A stretch of 64,000 nt of DNA, from NCBI GenBank assembly GCA_963576565.1, contig OY755045.1:7313477-7377476 (forward strand), read 5' to 3'. This stretch comes from Aspidapion aeneum (taxonomy: Eukaryota > Arthropoda > Insecta > Coleoptera > Brentidae). The notes under the pieces were generated by a model. That model saw only the letters and a program-made list of their open reading frames with translations, made no database searches and was not told the DNA's origin. Shown here one piece after another: positions 1 to 11,007 of the stretch. Within the stretch, counting starts at the first letter, position 1. Every line of letters begins with the position of its first letter. Both the position numbers and the translations under genes were made by a program.

Positions 1-370
1 TTTTGCTTAAATTGGACATTATATAGAATGCATAATCAAAGGAGTTGCTTGTAAAATAAGCCATTTACTGCATTTGATTTTTGTTTGAATTGTACAGATG
101 GTTTCGGTGCCGCAGGCGAGGTGCAGCAGTAAATTATAAACACCCGTATTCTCTCTTAAAACTTGTTGCAGTGTTGCCATCCTCGACCCTGAGGTCTTCG
201 GTAGAAGGCTTCGAGAAAAATCGGTAGATTTTTTAATCATCTCAGCAAGCAGTGCTAGATAACTATCGATAGTTTGGATTGATTTAGTAAGTAAATTGTA
301 TTTCTATGATTTGTTTTTACTGACAAAATACCAAAATTAAGAATTAAATAAAAAAAATTAGGTACATACT

Positions 371-633
371 AGGGACCTATTGCACAAATTGTGCCGGGCA
401 CTATATTGACAGTTTCGCATTAAAAACTTTGAGTTGATCTTTCAAAATTGACATACCAAAGTCGAATTTAGAAATCCGTTTATTTTCCATTAATTGTGGT
501 GTCACTATTAATTCCGGCTCTTATAATACACAATATAGCCCTATTTTGAAAGAAGACAGCTGTTCTTATAATGTGAAACTGTCAATATAGTGCCACACAC
601 AATTTGTGCCTGGCTTTATTGCAATAGGTCCCT
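371..633. mobile_element. Small MITE nested in the hAT-like MITE
   Basis: The ends are inverted copies of AGGGACCTATTGCA, and the similarity continues inward through an inverted ctgtcaatatagtg motif. The segment is absent from the sister copy of the host element at 9651-10283. I could not fix a target duplication; TA is possible. No coding capacity is seen. Confidence 0.7.
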
Positions 634-638
634 ATTAG

Positions 639-673
639 GCACGGAACTGTAACATAATGTTACAGTTCCGTGC
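639..673. repeat. Perfect 17-bp hairpin palindrome
   Basis: A 17-bp arm starting gcacggaactgtaacat is followed by a single a and then its exact reverse complement. It sits immediately beside the small MITE and is flanked by ctattag on the left and ctattag on the right. The sister copy of the host MITE lacks it. It could be a tiny foldback insertion or the relic of an excision event. Confidence 0.75.
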
Positions 674-1253
674 TATTAGGTAGATAATATTATAAAAAAA
701 ACCTCAGGGTTTATAATAGCGTGATCTTTAATGCCGCTTGCGACTGCCGGCTGAGTATATCGCAAAATCCAAGAGATGGCGCCATAAATACACTTTTAAA
801 AACAATGGCTTGAAATAAATTTTTTATGCTACAAAGGATCTTACATAAAAAGAATATTTTGTGTCATAAATGTTAATTAGCATTAAGCCCTACTTAAGTT
901 AAGTATAGCCTAAGTAGATTAGTGAATACGCGCCCTAATACTTGATGACGCAATGAGTTGTTGTCCCGTGCGGCAGTCTTCGTGTGTCATGGCTGCAAGT
1001 AATTTGCATATTGTATTTTTGATGATGCTTTAATAAAATACAAGTTCTAATTAATACATGAGTTATTAATTTATAATACATATTTTATTTATGTTGTTTT
1101 TTTTTAATCGCGATTACGAGGTGTATCAAAAAAAAAGTTTATATCGAAAAAAAAATCGGTAGAAAACTATGGTAATTCGGTATATCGTAAAGTAAAAGGC
1201 TAAATCGGTAGATCTACCGAAAAATCGGTAGAGGTGGCAACGCTGACTTGTTG

Positions 1254-1788
1254 CGTCCCAGAACTCCTAGAGCATGGTACACCAGTTGAAGGAAATCAGC
1301 AACATATTTATAGGCACAACGTTTTAGCGCTTCACTTCGCCTGCGGCACGATTCGCCGCAGGTTTGGGGCAAAAGGATGGGGTTAGTGAGGGGGGCAAAA
1401 CGGGGTATTCTGTTATACCGAGTAACCTATACCATTTTTTGACTCAATTAAATATTTGCATTTTTTATGGTATTATCACAGAAGTTGGATTTTACGTTGT
1501 GTTTGCAATAAATGCAGGCTGTAGTTCTTTATAAATTTTATAAGTATTAAATTTTATTATTATAAATGTATTTTCAAACGCGGATTTGAGCATAAATCAA
1601 AGGGGGAAATTTCCCCTTTCTTCCCTCCCGTAGATCCGCGCCTGTATCTAGCCAACTTAGTTTCAACCGGTTAACGCAATGGCACTCATTTATAGGCCTA
1701 TAAATCGTCCTACTAGATGTGAAAGGTTCTAACCCACAAAGCGTTACTTTTGAGTAATATGGATATAAACATTTTGTGTAGCGTAATG
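1254..1788. other. Unassigned AT-rich sequence
   Basis: No reading frame, RNA or clear repeat structure is recognised. At 1333-1352 a gcctgcggc-containing stretch is loosely the inverse of sequence near 103-125, outside the MITE on the other side. This hints at an older element that the MITE split, but it is too diverged to call. Confidence 0.4.
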
Positions 1789-2152
1789 GCGGTTTTACAC
1801 CAAACCGACTAGTTGAGTTGCTGTTTTAAAAAACAAAAACTCAACTGTTTTTAACGACAACTGTGCCCACTCAACAGACAAAAATTTGTTTCCACATCAG
1901 AGAAACAGTTGCAGTTTTGTTTAGTTCAATTCAGAAAGTAGACGGCTCGTGAGCACACAGCCGTTTACTCCAAGCCGATTGAGTTGCAATAAACGCAGCA
2001 ACTCTTTGATGTTTCTGACATCGGTTGGGAAACGAAAAACAAAAGAGCAACTGTGGAGTTGCCAAAAAATCTTCAAAAAATCTACAGAAAGTTGCGGTTT
2101 TGTTTTTTTTTTCAACTCGAGTTGCTGTTTTGTCGGTTTGGTGTAAATCCGC
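1789..2152. mobile_element. MITE with ~21-bp inverted ends
   Basis: The left end GCGGTTTTACACCAAACCGA and the right end are inverted copies with one mismatch (TTTT against ATTT). Further inside, gttgagttgctgtttt and its relatives recur near both ends. There is no target duplication that I can see. The short open frames here are the repeat read as protein and show no known domain. Confidence 0.7.
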
Positions 2153-2646
2153 TTCAAGAATCCAGTTTTTTTAACTTTTTTTGAAATGTTGAGAAATCAT
2201 TTAAAATAAATTTTCTGGGATTAGATTCATTCAGCTCCATAAAATTTGAACATTTTTAAATAACTTTACAGTAGCAACTACAAAACGAATATTTTGTGGG
2301 ACGATATTTAAGTACCTCATCTTGCCGCCATTTTCATATCTAAATAAACTTGGCCCAGGGGCGGCTAGTGCATAAGGGCTGCAGAGCTGCAGAACCCCCA
2401 AAATTTTCACATTATTTGACTATTTTTCAGCCGCTGCTATTTTTCTAATATAATTATTTTATTTCTAAAATTATTGGAATGACAGTATATTTTCGGTCCG
2501 GTGTTAGTATAGTAGGCCTTCAAATCGCGTACATGTGTTGAGTATGACGCCGTGCGCCGTCGCCGAAGGCCGCATTTTACAGTCGGTCAAATGAAGTTAT
2601 TGGCATTGTTGCGCTGCTAAATTGCAACACAACGTAGCTGGGCGTG

Positions 2647-3321
2647 CACAAGACGCTAGCGCTACCAAGTCCACTTCCAATCCCTGGCTTCGCATGCGTA
2701 GATCTACCAATATTATTTACCTCATGTATTAGAATCGATGTACAGGGTGATTTTCACTTGAATGATTCTAACCACATGAAAATAGAAAGTTTCAAAAACC
2801 TAACCTAACGAAACCTAATCAGATCTAACCGAACCGAACCAAAGCAAACTAAACCAATATTTAAAAAAAAAAACTTTCCTGACTTCCTACCTGGGATGCT
2901 AGAGGATGTGAATCCGAACCGGACCGTACCGAACCGAACCTATCCAAACCTAACCCTACCCAACTAAACCTAATTAGCAGTACGTGTTGTAGTTTAGTTT
3001 GGTTAGGTTAGGTTTGGTTCAGTTTAGTTAGGTTCGGTTTGGTTCGGTTCGGATTCACATCCTCTAGGATCCCGGGCAGGAAGTCAAGAAAGTTTTTTTT
3101 TTGAAAAAAATTATTGGTTCAGTTTCCTTCGGTTCGGTTAGATTTGATTAGGTTTTGTTAGGTTAGGTTTTTGAAACTTTTTATTTTCATGTGGTTAGAA
3201 TCATTCAAGTGAAAATCACCCTGTATGCATCTATTCTAAGACATGAGGTAAATAATATTGGTAGATCTGCGCTTGCGAAGCCAGGGATTGAAAGTGGACT
3301 TGGTAGCGCTAGCGTCTTGTG
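2647..3321. mobile_element. Foldback element with ~300-bp arms
   Basis: Starting from CACAAGACGCTAGCGCTACC, the left 300 bp reappear inverted at the right end. The centre, about 2960-3000, forms a short loop. The arms contain runs of aaccgaacc- and aacctaacc-like motifs and an inverted pair of acagggtgattttcactt. Comparison with copy B of the host hAT shows that this block is an insertion. It has no coding potential, and transcripts would form a long hairpin. Confidence 0.85.
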
Positions 3322-3479
3322 ATCTGTGCTCGGCTAGGAACCCCTTCCTTCGCCCCGCACCGCACTTGCTCCTGGGTTTAGAAAGCGAAATCTAGGCAAA
3401 AATAGAGCTGCAAAACTTGCAGTTCCAGTACAATTCCGGGCGGGCGGGCTCAGCGTTGCGTGCAGGCGCATTTATTTAT

Positions 3480-3715
3480 TTAGAAGACGCCAAACGCATG
3501 AGCGGGAGGTTATTGTCGTGTTTGTTGTTTGTTTTTGTATAATTGTGTCACAGTGAATGTGGTGGATAATTTAATTAATGTAAAAAAATTCTCTCTCTTT
3601 ACTTATGAATAAAAACTAAAACTGAAAGAAGAAGGACAGATATTGCCCGATATTTTAATAGAAAAGTGTGGTTCAAGCCGGGGAAAATCGTATAAAAGGA
3701 TTTTTTTATAATAGA
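3480..3715 (+). pseudogene. hAT transposase N-terminal remnant
   Basis: The sequence aligns at nucleotide level with the 25232-25594 frame on the minus strand. It retains codons for the stretch IEKCGSSRGKSYKR but has an in-frame stop shortly before it, followed by a frameshift and truncation near 3710. It is a relic of a TTF-type zinc-finger region (see copy B). No function is expected. Confidence 0.6.
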
Positions 3716-3809
3716 CACGTGATCTGGAAACTGTAAAAAAATATCATTTTTTATACCCTATCGGCAGAACTCACAAACTTTACTGTCACGAGCCGCCACT
3801 GACTTTGCC

Positions 3810-4249
3810 CTAAGAAATAAACTTAAACAAAGGTTTCTAACAGTTCGTGAACAACTGTCACAGGTTAACATTATAACTATGAGATGAAATGTTCGTTTCA
3901 AACAGGATGACTAGCTAATTAAATCTCTCGGGTAAAGGATGAACGAATAGCGTGTACTATATGATTGCTCTACGTGGCGTGGGCGGACACAAGAGCTGAT
4001 ATTGTGTAAATATTACGGGTATTGAAAAGATCTTACTATAAGAAAAATTCTACTCGAATATTTTTTTTTCGAGACAAGAACACCAAAAAATATGATGAAC
4101 TGGAACTTGTAAAATTGTACCCTATAAAAACTCTCGTTTATTCTTATGTTGCAAACATGTTTTAATAATTTTTTTTAATAAGTAAAAAAGGTGCGTGTTT
4201 GCCACGTACAATAAAGTACGAGCTAGAAAAATCGCTTCAGGGTTTCTAA
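3810..4249. other. Unassigned AT-rich sequence
   Basis: No supported gene, RNA or repeat was found. Short homopolymer runs are common. Confidence 0.4.
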
Positions 4250-5395
4250 AAAAAAATATTTTTGTTTCAACCATTCTTTTGCATAATATACGATTGCTTT
4301 GTCAACCATGTCTGCATTTATTTCCTTATAAATTCATTACTACTGAACCGATTTTATTGAAATAACATCCTGGTGAGAATTGATTGCTTTTTAAAGAGGG
4401 TCTCGCGCAGGGTGGGACAAAAAAGCAAAAAAATGTATACAATCAAATAACTTAAATTTAATTTAATATTAACATGCGACGATTGCGAATAAATCTTTTT
4501 TTGTCTTACTAAATGAGCTAAAGCCAAGATGGGGCAGGTGGCAAGCCAGGGTGGGGCAAGTGGCCCACTCTGCCCCACCCTGACTACGCCCATGTGTGAT
4601 TGTTTCCAAAAAATCTATTTTTGTTTCAACCATTGTTTCACAGATTATACGATTGCTTTGCCAATCCTGTCTGCATTAATTTTCTTATAAATTCGTTACT
4701 ACTAAACCGATTTTTGTGAAATAAAAAAGATTATGGTAAGAATCGATTGTTCTTTAAAAATTATAATCAAAATTTGCCGCCATTTTAGAATTTAAGAATC
4801 ATACTTGATTCTTCAAAATGGCGTGTTTATTCTTATTTTCCGAAAATGTTTTAGTTTTTAAAAAAATATTATTTCGTAGTATTTTTTTGGTAAAAAGTAG
4901 TGTATTTCTATTAATCAATTCTTAACATGATTTTTTTTATTTCACTTTAATCGGTTCAGTAATAATGAATTTATAAGGAAATTAATGCAGACAGGATTGG
5001 CAATGTAATCGTATAATCTGTAAAACGATGGCTGAAACAAAAATAGATTTTTTGAGAACCACTAAACCGATTTTACTAATTTGTACCTCGTTGTGTAAGG
5101 GAAAAGTAGTGCTTTTCTATAAATTAAAAACAGGACTTAAACATTTTCGGGAAATAAGAATAAACACGCCATTTTGAAGAATCATGTATAATTCTGTCCG
5201 CCATCTTAAAATTTTAGATGGCGATAAACTTTAATCATGATCTTTAAAACGCAATCAATTCTCAGGATGTTTTTTATTTCATGAAAATCGGTTCAGTGGT
5301 AATGAATTTTTAAGTAAATAAATGCAGACAGGATTGGCAAGGCAATCGTATAATATGCAAAACAATGGTTGAAACTAAAATATTTTTTTTAGAAC
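4250..5395. repeat. Inverted-repeat block of a diverged dispersed repeat
   Basis: A ~145-bp unit recurs forward at about 4250-4400 and 4605-4750, and inverted at about 4915-5065 and 5260-5395. It begins ttgtttcaaccat and contains cgattgctttgccaatcctg and ctactgaaccgatttt. A second unit containing cttcaaaatggcgtgtttat is forward at about 4765-4870 and inverted at about 5135-5230. The whole block is an imperfect cruciform-like structure, probably an old foldback element. A diverged relative may run from 5396 to 5560. It is not coding. Confidence 0.7.
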
Positions 5396-6177
5396 CACTT
5401 AACCGATTTTGCTGATTCATACCTTGTCGTACGTGGCAAGAACGCAGCTTCTTTACAAATTTAAAAAAATAATTAAAACGTGTGCCCAACATAAGAATAA
5501 ACGAGCATCTTTGAAGGCTACACTTTAATTTCGTCCTCCATCTTGGATTTTGAGATAGCGGACAAAAAGATGAATTAAGTTAAAATAATTCTCTGCAAAG
5601 TGCAGTTTGTTCTATTAAAATCGATGGTATAGTTCAGAAGTTATAATGAAAAAAAAATTGTCCGGTTTTTTTTGGCCCACCTTGTAGAATGGTAGGTCCT
5701 TTTATCTTTAAAGCATTTTCCACTTTTGAAACTTTTATGAAAAAAATTAAATTTTGGTGTCGGAGCCTGAGAAAAAACGGAGCTATTCCTCCACACAGTG
5801 TGGTGGTACTGAATCAAGTGTACGCGTGGGTGTACCAATGTTCCAGTACTGTCAAAGGCAGCACTGCAGTACCGTCGAGATCCTGATCTAATTGCTTTTA
5901 AACACGCTCTCAAAGAGCGACCTTACAAATCTTCTTTTCACTTTTTTATTTTTTTTGTCTTCTTTTGTAATTTTTTTTTAAGCTTTAAATTGTTTTTCAT
6001 TCGCGAGACGATTCTCTTGCGGTGTTTTATGGTTGAGTCATGGTCATTCATAATTTTTAACAATTTGCTTGGAGTTATTCTTTTCGTCTCATGGGTTTAA
6101 TTTTTTTTATGCGATTTACTTAATAAAATTATTGAATATAGGTACTTTATAAAAAAAATAGAACATCTTAATCTTAC
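5396..6177. other. Mostly unassigned; possible transposase HTH relic
   Basis: Around 5755-5925 the plus strand reads, across a frameshift, like a helix-turn-helix-type piece: GAIPPHS, then VYAWV, then RDPDLI. Such a pattern occurs at the N-terminus of some insect transposable-element proteins. The match is weak and the frame is broken, so I do not call a gene. The remainder is T-rich sequence with nothing recognised. Confidence 0.25.
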
Positions 6178-6625
6178 TACTACTATGTTGGTTTAGAACG
6201 TTTTTCTACGTTGTCCGACGCCTATTCTCCACCTCCTTCGAGCCTGACAGTCATCTTCCGTCAGGTTTTTTTGACTCATTGATCTTTGGATTGACTGTTG
6301 CTATTCCAGTTTAGGACGCCCTCTTTTTCTGCGTCCTATTGGTTGCCATTCTAGGACCTGCTTTGGTAATCTTTCGTCGCTCATCCGTTGTACATAGCCG
6401 TACCATATCAGTTGCCTTTTAGTGATGTCAGCCGTTATGCTTCCCTCGATTCCCATTCTTTCTTTTATGATCTCATTTCTTATATGATCTGTTCTAGATA
6501 TTCTCATTGATCTTCTTATTGCATCCATTTCGACACTTTCCATTTTTGCTTTGTATTTTTCTATTACGCGATAAGTCTCTATTCCATACAACAGCGTGCT
6601 TTTCACCATTGCTTCATATATGCTA
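6178..6625 (-). pseudogene. Non-LTR retrotransposon 3' end (LINE family A, copy 1)
   Basis: An open frame of 102 codons (6301-6609) encodes the C-terminal tail of a LINE reverse transcriptase, downstream of the polymerase domain. Landmarks in order are MVKSTLLYGIET, the MDAIRRSMRISRTDHIRNE segment, RQLIWYGYVQRM, and the basic end GRRKRGRP. The polymerase core is missing, so the copy is 5'-truncated. The 3' untranslated part ends in a short (TAG)n tail, seen here as tactactactat at about 6176-6188. Near-identical copies lie at 13610-14285, 40890-41990 and 46018-46460, all sharing the same tail. The LINE clade is not settled from this part alone. Confidence 0.8.
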
Positions 6626-7106
6626 ATCTTAACACAGTCAAATTTATTTTAGTCAAAATTAAAGGAGGGATATATCGGTCCTCCATACTCTAGCATTGCT
6701 TAGAGAGAGACGCACCTTTTGTCCTTGTTTATTCATAAGCATCGGAGAAAACATATGCCGGGGCTAAGGAACAAACGTGTCTGTTTATACAGACTACATT
6801 CTTCGAGACAGCAGTGAACAAAAGCAAAAATCTTTGTATCTGAGGGCTTGGCAGTGCCCGGCCAAGTTCGCGGCGTAAACTACTGTACCATCTTTTCTTG
6901 AAACATTTCAGCCCATATTTGACCTTTCTAAAACTCTACTTCGGAATGACTAATGAGCTGCGATAGTCAAACTTTGCACAGTCATAGACCTTCATAAAGT
7001 TAACAAACTCTGAAATTTCGTAACTTCTTTACTACTTCATGGACTTCCATAAAGTAGTAAAGTAGTTACGAAATTTCAAAAAACGTCGAAATTGCCACTC
7101 ACTCAT
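6626..7106. other. Unassigned sequence
   Basis: No gene is recognised. A local inverted repeat at about 6990-7080 (cttcataaagt... and its reverse, around acttctttac) belongs to the left flank of the foldback that follows. Confidence 0.35.
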
Positions 7107-8507
7107 AGGGTTTGGTCATAATTTCTATCAATCTGCCAAATTTCAGCTTTGTAGCATGTCTGGAAGTACAGGGTGTCCCAAATTGGGCACTTTTGGGGGG
7201 TTTAAGGTACTTCTAGGGAAGACAGAGAAAAACTGACCACGCATTGCGAGGCTCAAATTTCAAGAGAAGACTTATAGTGAAAACCGCATTTTGAAATATC
7301 GTCTCGTCTTTGAGCTACGGGGGCTTTTTGAAAAGTCTGCATTTTGGAGGGGGGTCTATAACTTCGTTATTATTGGAAATACTGATTTAGAGTAAATTGC
7401 AATTTTATAGACTTTGTCACGGGAAATTCAACGCTAAATTAAATTTTAACTGTTACTTTTAGTTTTTGAAATATGACATAAAGTTGCATTTTTTCTTATG
7501 GAATGGCCTATATTTTAATTAATTTTCGAATTCGTGATTGAATTCTTTTCAAAATGATGTATCATATGTCATAGTTTGATTGAGCGGTTTCGGAGATAAT
7601 TAAAGTTTTTTATTTTTGTCTAGTGTGCGTTGAATGACGTCATGCACCATTGACGTGAAAGCCTTGCGGTCAAATCCTACTTCAATGCTCCTATAGTTTT
7701 GTTGTCTTATACTATGCAAATCAAGTTGGCCTTGCGTCTTGGCGTTTTGTCATTGTTTTCAATTGTTTAAACAATTTGACATTACGCTTTGATATGAAAT
7801 TATTTTGCACAAAAGCGTTTTAATTTTATTTTGAAATATGTATAATTTTTTTAAACTTTTTATAACTAGGCTTTGAGGGCCGTCAGCTGAATTATAATTT
7901 TTCCAAACCAGCCTTACTATATTTGTGACTGTGTAAAATAATAAAAATACTGGAGTGCTTCTCCCTGCCTCAGCAGGAAATCATAGCGCGCTAGAAATAA
8001 GTGAAAAAGCGGAATATCTCGTAAACCGCTCAATCAAACTATGACATATGATACATCATTTTGAAAAGAATTCAATGACGAATTCGAAAATTAATTAAAA
8101 TATAGGCTATTCCATAAGAAAAAATGCAACTTTATGTCATATCTCAAAAACTAAAAGTGACAGTTAAAATGTAATTTAGCGGGTGAATTCCTCGTGACAA
8201 AGTCAATAAAACTGCAATTTACTCTAAATCAAAATTTCCACTAATAACAAAGTTATAGACCCCCTTCAAAAATGCAGACTTTTCAAAAAGCCCCCGTAGC
8301 TTAAAGACGAAACGATATTTCAAAATGCGGTTTTCACTATAAGTCTTCTCTTGAAATTTGAGCCTCGCAATGCGTGGTCAGTTTTTCTCTGTCTCCCCTA
8401 GAAGTACCCTAAACCCCCTAAAAGTGCCCAATTTGGGACACCCTGTACTTCCAGACATGCTACAAAGCTGAAATTTGGCAGATTGATAGAAATTATGACC
8501 AAACCCT
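7107..8507. mobile_element. Large foldback element, ~490-bp arms
   Basis: The left arm, about 7107-7595, starts agggtttggtcataatttct. The right arm, about 8018-8507, is its reverse complement with only scattered differences. A ~420-bp unique centre separates them. The motif acagggtgtcccaaattggg lies about 60 bp inside each end and is shared with the smaller foldback at 29355-30124. No transposase is visible. A transcript would fold into a very long double-stranded RNA (inference). Confidence 0.85.
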
Positions 8508-8758
8508 AGCAAAAAGCACCAAAATTCTAATTTATTCCCCTCCCCTATTCATGTAAAGTTATGTAAAAGTAACATTGCCCACTTCCAGAAGCGCTAGAGA
8601 GCTGAGCTTTGGAAGACGGATAGGAACTGTGATAAAACTATAGAAAAAAAAAACCTCAAACTTTTTAGTAAGGCATTGCAATAGTTTTGAACAATATTCC
8701 GCATATTTTACTAGTTTGAAACTTAAATATTATCCAAATCCTTTAAAAAAGGAGTGAA
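8508..8758. other. Unassigned spacer between two foldbacks
   Basis: AT-rich, with no recognised element. Confidence 0.3.
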
Positions 8759-9126
8759 ATCATAACAAAAACATTTCATTAAAAAAAAAGCCAAGGACGC
8801 GTAAATGGTATTCCGTAGAATTAGATAAAAGTAAAGCCAAGTTCTCTAAAACAAAAATTTCAAAATGAAAAGTTTTTACTAGATTGGAAATGTTTTTCTA
8901 AACTTGGCTATTACAGCTGCAAATAACTCTGGCACAGTGCTAAATTGAACATAAAGAAGTTTGGCTAGAATAGCAAAGTTTAAAAAAACATTTCCAAACT
9001 AGTAAGAACCTTTCATGTTAAAATTTGTATTGGAGAACTTGGCTTTACTTTTATCTCAATTCTTTTTATGGAATATTATTTTCGTGTGCTTGGCTTTTTT
9101 TTCACATTAAATGTTTTTGTTATGAT
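8759..9126. mobile_element. Foldback MITE, ~150-bp arms
   Basis: The left arm, 8759-8909, begins tcataacaaaaacatttcat, and the right arm, 8966-9126, is its inverse. Both arms contain agccaag and ttggaaatgttttt motifs. The loop is about 55 bp. It has no coding capacity. Confidence 0.75.
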
Positions 9127-9534
9127 AGGTTTTTATTTAAAAGTTATAAAAAGGCGAAAGAGGTATATTTCCATCCGCAGTGTATATTTATGGTTCTTTG
9201 TACCAATATGAACCATAAAAAAATATACAGCGCAGTACTGTTTGAAATAATAGTTACCTCTTTGACCAATATTAACCAAGTTTAAAGTCAATATTTGACT
9301 GTTTGATCAACTCTCTCACAGGTCGGCTTTGGTTGTGCTTTTGGTCGCTTTTAATGATCTATTTGAACTATATTTAACAGAACTATAATTTTAGACGGTT
9401 CCACTTATGCCCGCGTGTTTGTTTTGCAATAGAAAAATTTTCTTATGTTGCTCAATTGCTTCTATTTATTCAAAAGATTCAAAAAATTGATTTTTCCTAC
9501 GACCACATATGAAAATGATGGATTTTACACGATT
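9127..9534. other. Unassigned sequence with a small palindrome
   Basis: Between 9182 and 9238 an imperfect palindrome pairs gtatatttatggttc with gaaccataaaaaaatatac. Nothing else is recognised. Confidence 0.4.
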
Positions 9535-10501
9535 TGCAGGCTTTCCTGGGACTCTCAAGAGGGCAAATGGAGTCGGCCCCAACAGAGTGGACCCAGAAAG
9601 AAGGACAAAAGGAATGGACCAACACAAGAAACGGCAGACAGGCGAGGGAGCAGCGTTGCCACCCTCGACCCTGAGGTCTTCGGTAGAAGGCTTCGAGAAA
9701 AATCGGTAGATTTTTTAATCATCTTAGCAAGCAGTGCTGGAGAACTATTGATAGTTTGGATTGATTTAGTAGGTAAATTGTATTTCTACGATTTTTTTTA
9801 CTGACAAAATACCCAAATTAAGAATTAAATAAAAAAATTAGGTACATTTTAGGTAGATAATAATAATAATTATACGTGAAAATCGTGTGAGCAGTAATTT
9901 TCTGGGAATCATTCAATTTACTGGCAAGTAACCTCAGGGGATTCCCAAGGTCGGAGCCAATCGAATCGCTTCTCGCATCATCCTTTTATAATAGCGTATT
10001 TTGCGGCTGCCGGCTGAGTATATCGCAAAATCCAAGAGATGGCGCCATAAATACACTTTTAAAGACAATGGCTTGAAATAAAATTTGTATTCTACAAAGG
10101 ATCTTACATAAAAAGAATATTTTATTTTTGGTGTTTTTTTTTAATCGCGATTACGAGGCGTATAAAAAAAACAAGTTTTTATCGAAAAAAAAATCGGTAG
10201 AAAACCATGGTAATTCGGTATATCGTAAAGTAAAAGGTTAAATCGGTAGATCTACCGAAAAATCGGTAGAGGTGGCAACGCTGCAAGGGAGTATGTGACA
10301 GGATACAGCAAGTCCCGTAGGGACTCGCTGCTCCGTAGAACACGAAGAGAGGTGTGGGTCCGATATTCTGGCCTTTGTACAGAAGACGGGCAGATTACTT
10401 AGCGAAGGAATGACGCAGTAGTTGGGAAGCCCTGGGGTTGGCTAAAAGGGCTCTTCATGTGCCTAGTCGCCAGGCCTAGAGCCTACCCCACACTACTACT
10501 A
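9535..10501 (+). pseudogene. LINE 3'-end remnant split by a MITE
   Basis: The GC-richer pieces at 9535-9650 and 10284-10501 are continuous once the MITE and one copy of its target duplication are removed. The right piece ends in a C-rich 3' untranslated region and a short (ACT)n tail, cactactactat. That resembles the tail of the I-like LINE at 34467-34885 and 37905-39028. The coding part is too decayed to place in a clade, so the LINE call rests on the tail and on base composition. Confidence 0.4.
9651..10283. mobile_element. hAT-like MITE, copy 2
   Basis: The ends are CAGCGTTGCCACC and its inverse. Flanking 8-bp repeats are cgagggag (9643-9650) and caagggag (10284-10291), one mismatch. This copy lacks the two insertions seen in copy 1 at 169-1245 and so shows the simpler form, although it has its own small differences around 9860-9985. 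It interrupts a LINE remnant. Confidence 0.88.
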
Positions 10502-10927
10502 TCCTCAGAAAACGTTAAATTTCATCCATGTGCAGAAATTTTACGGTACATGTGTAGAAAAGTACTTTTCTGCACATGTATGGAAAAGTGTACAATGACG
10601 TTAACTCTGACCATACTTTTTCGCTCATAAGTTGCAAAGTACTTTTCCACACATGTGCGGAATAGCAGTTTCATTTGATTTGTGCAAAATTAAAAACCAA
10701 TTTTTACAAAAATTTGTATTGTTCAACAGTGTTCGTAGGAAAAATACCGTATACAACTCGATATAAATTAACTTTTTTATTTTTATTTATCATTTTCCTC
10801 TCTTGTTATGTAATATACTATTTCAATTCCTTTTTGCATTTGACTGAAGCCTATCATTTTTACCTATGGCGTTGGGCGTATGTTTGTGGTGTTTTATATC
10901 GGTTACAATAGTTATTTAAACAACAAG

Positions 10928-11007
10928 GTTTGAAAACGACTCTTTGCACACGATCGAGACAGTTTGGTAGACCGAGCCGAAGGGAGTGTGCAAAGAGGTT
11001 TTCAAAC
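10928..11007. repeat. 80-bp imperfect hairpin
   Basis: The arms gtttgaaaacgactctttgc and its near-inverse enclose a ~30-bp loop. One arm carries a one-base gap. It may be the end of a mobile element that includes the neighbouring palindrome at 11258-11279, because the gtgcaaa motif is shared. Confidence 0.6.

Larger units (their letters stand above)
169..1245. mobile_element. hAT-like MITE, copy 1, with nested insertion
   Basis: The left end reads CAGTGTTGCCA and the right end is the inverse of CAGCGTTGCCACC. The element is flanked by a perfect 8-bp direct repeat, acttgttg, at 161-168 and 1246-1253, as expected for hAT transposition. No transposase is visible, so it is non-autonomous. A second copy lies at 9651-10283. 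It lacks the roughly 300 bp between 371 and 673, which shows that this segment was added here later. Both copies carry several short tcggtaga motifs near the ends, possibly transposase-binding repeats (inference). The superfamily is inferred from the target-duplication length and the CA start. Confidence 0.85.
2356..3801 (+). mobile_element. Decayed hAT element, copy A
   Basis: The ends are inverted copies of CAGGGGCGGCTAGTG (right end CAGTGGCGGCTCGTG when reversed). They are flanked by acttggcc at 2348-2355 and actttgcc at 3802-3809, an 8-bp duplication with one difference. It is homologous to the element at 24705-27233 on the opposite strand. A large foldback at 2647-3321 interrupts it. What remains of the coding part is the transposase N-terminus at about 3480-3715, now with stops. 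The hAT assignment comes from the duplication length and the zinc-finger-like remnant seen better in copy B. Confidence 0.85.

Noticed and set aside
1921..2157. Two opposing short frames
   Set aside because: They coincide with a MITE and its inverted end.
2740..3230. Telomeric repeat tract
   Set aside because: The pentamers aacct/aaccg are irregular and inverted around a loop, so they belong to a foldback and not to a telomere array.
4354..4593. 79-codon minus-strand frame
   Set aside because: No motif. It overlaps an AT-rich dispersed repeat and low-complexity ggtggggca words.
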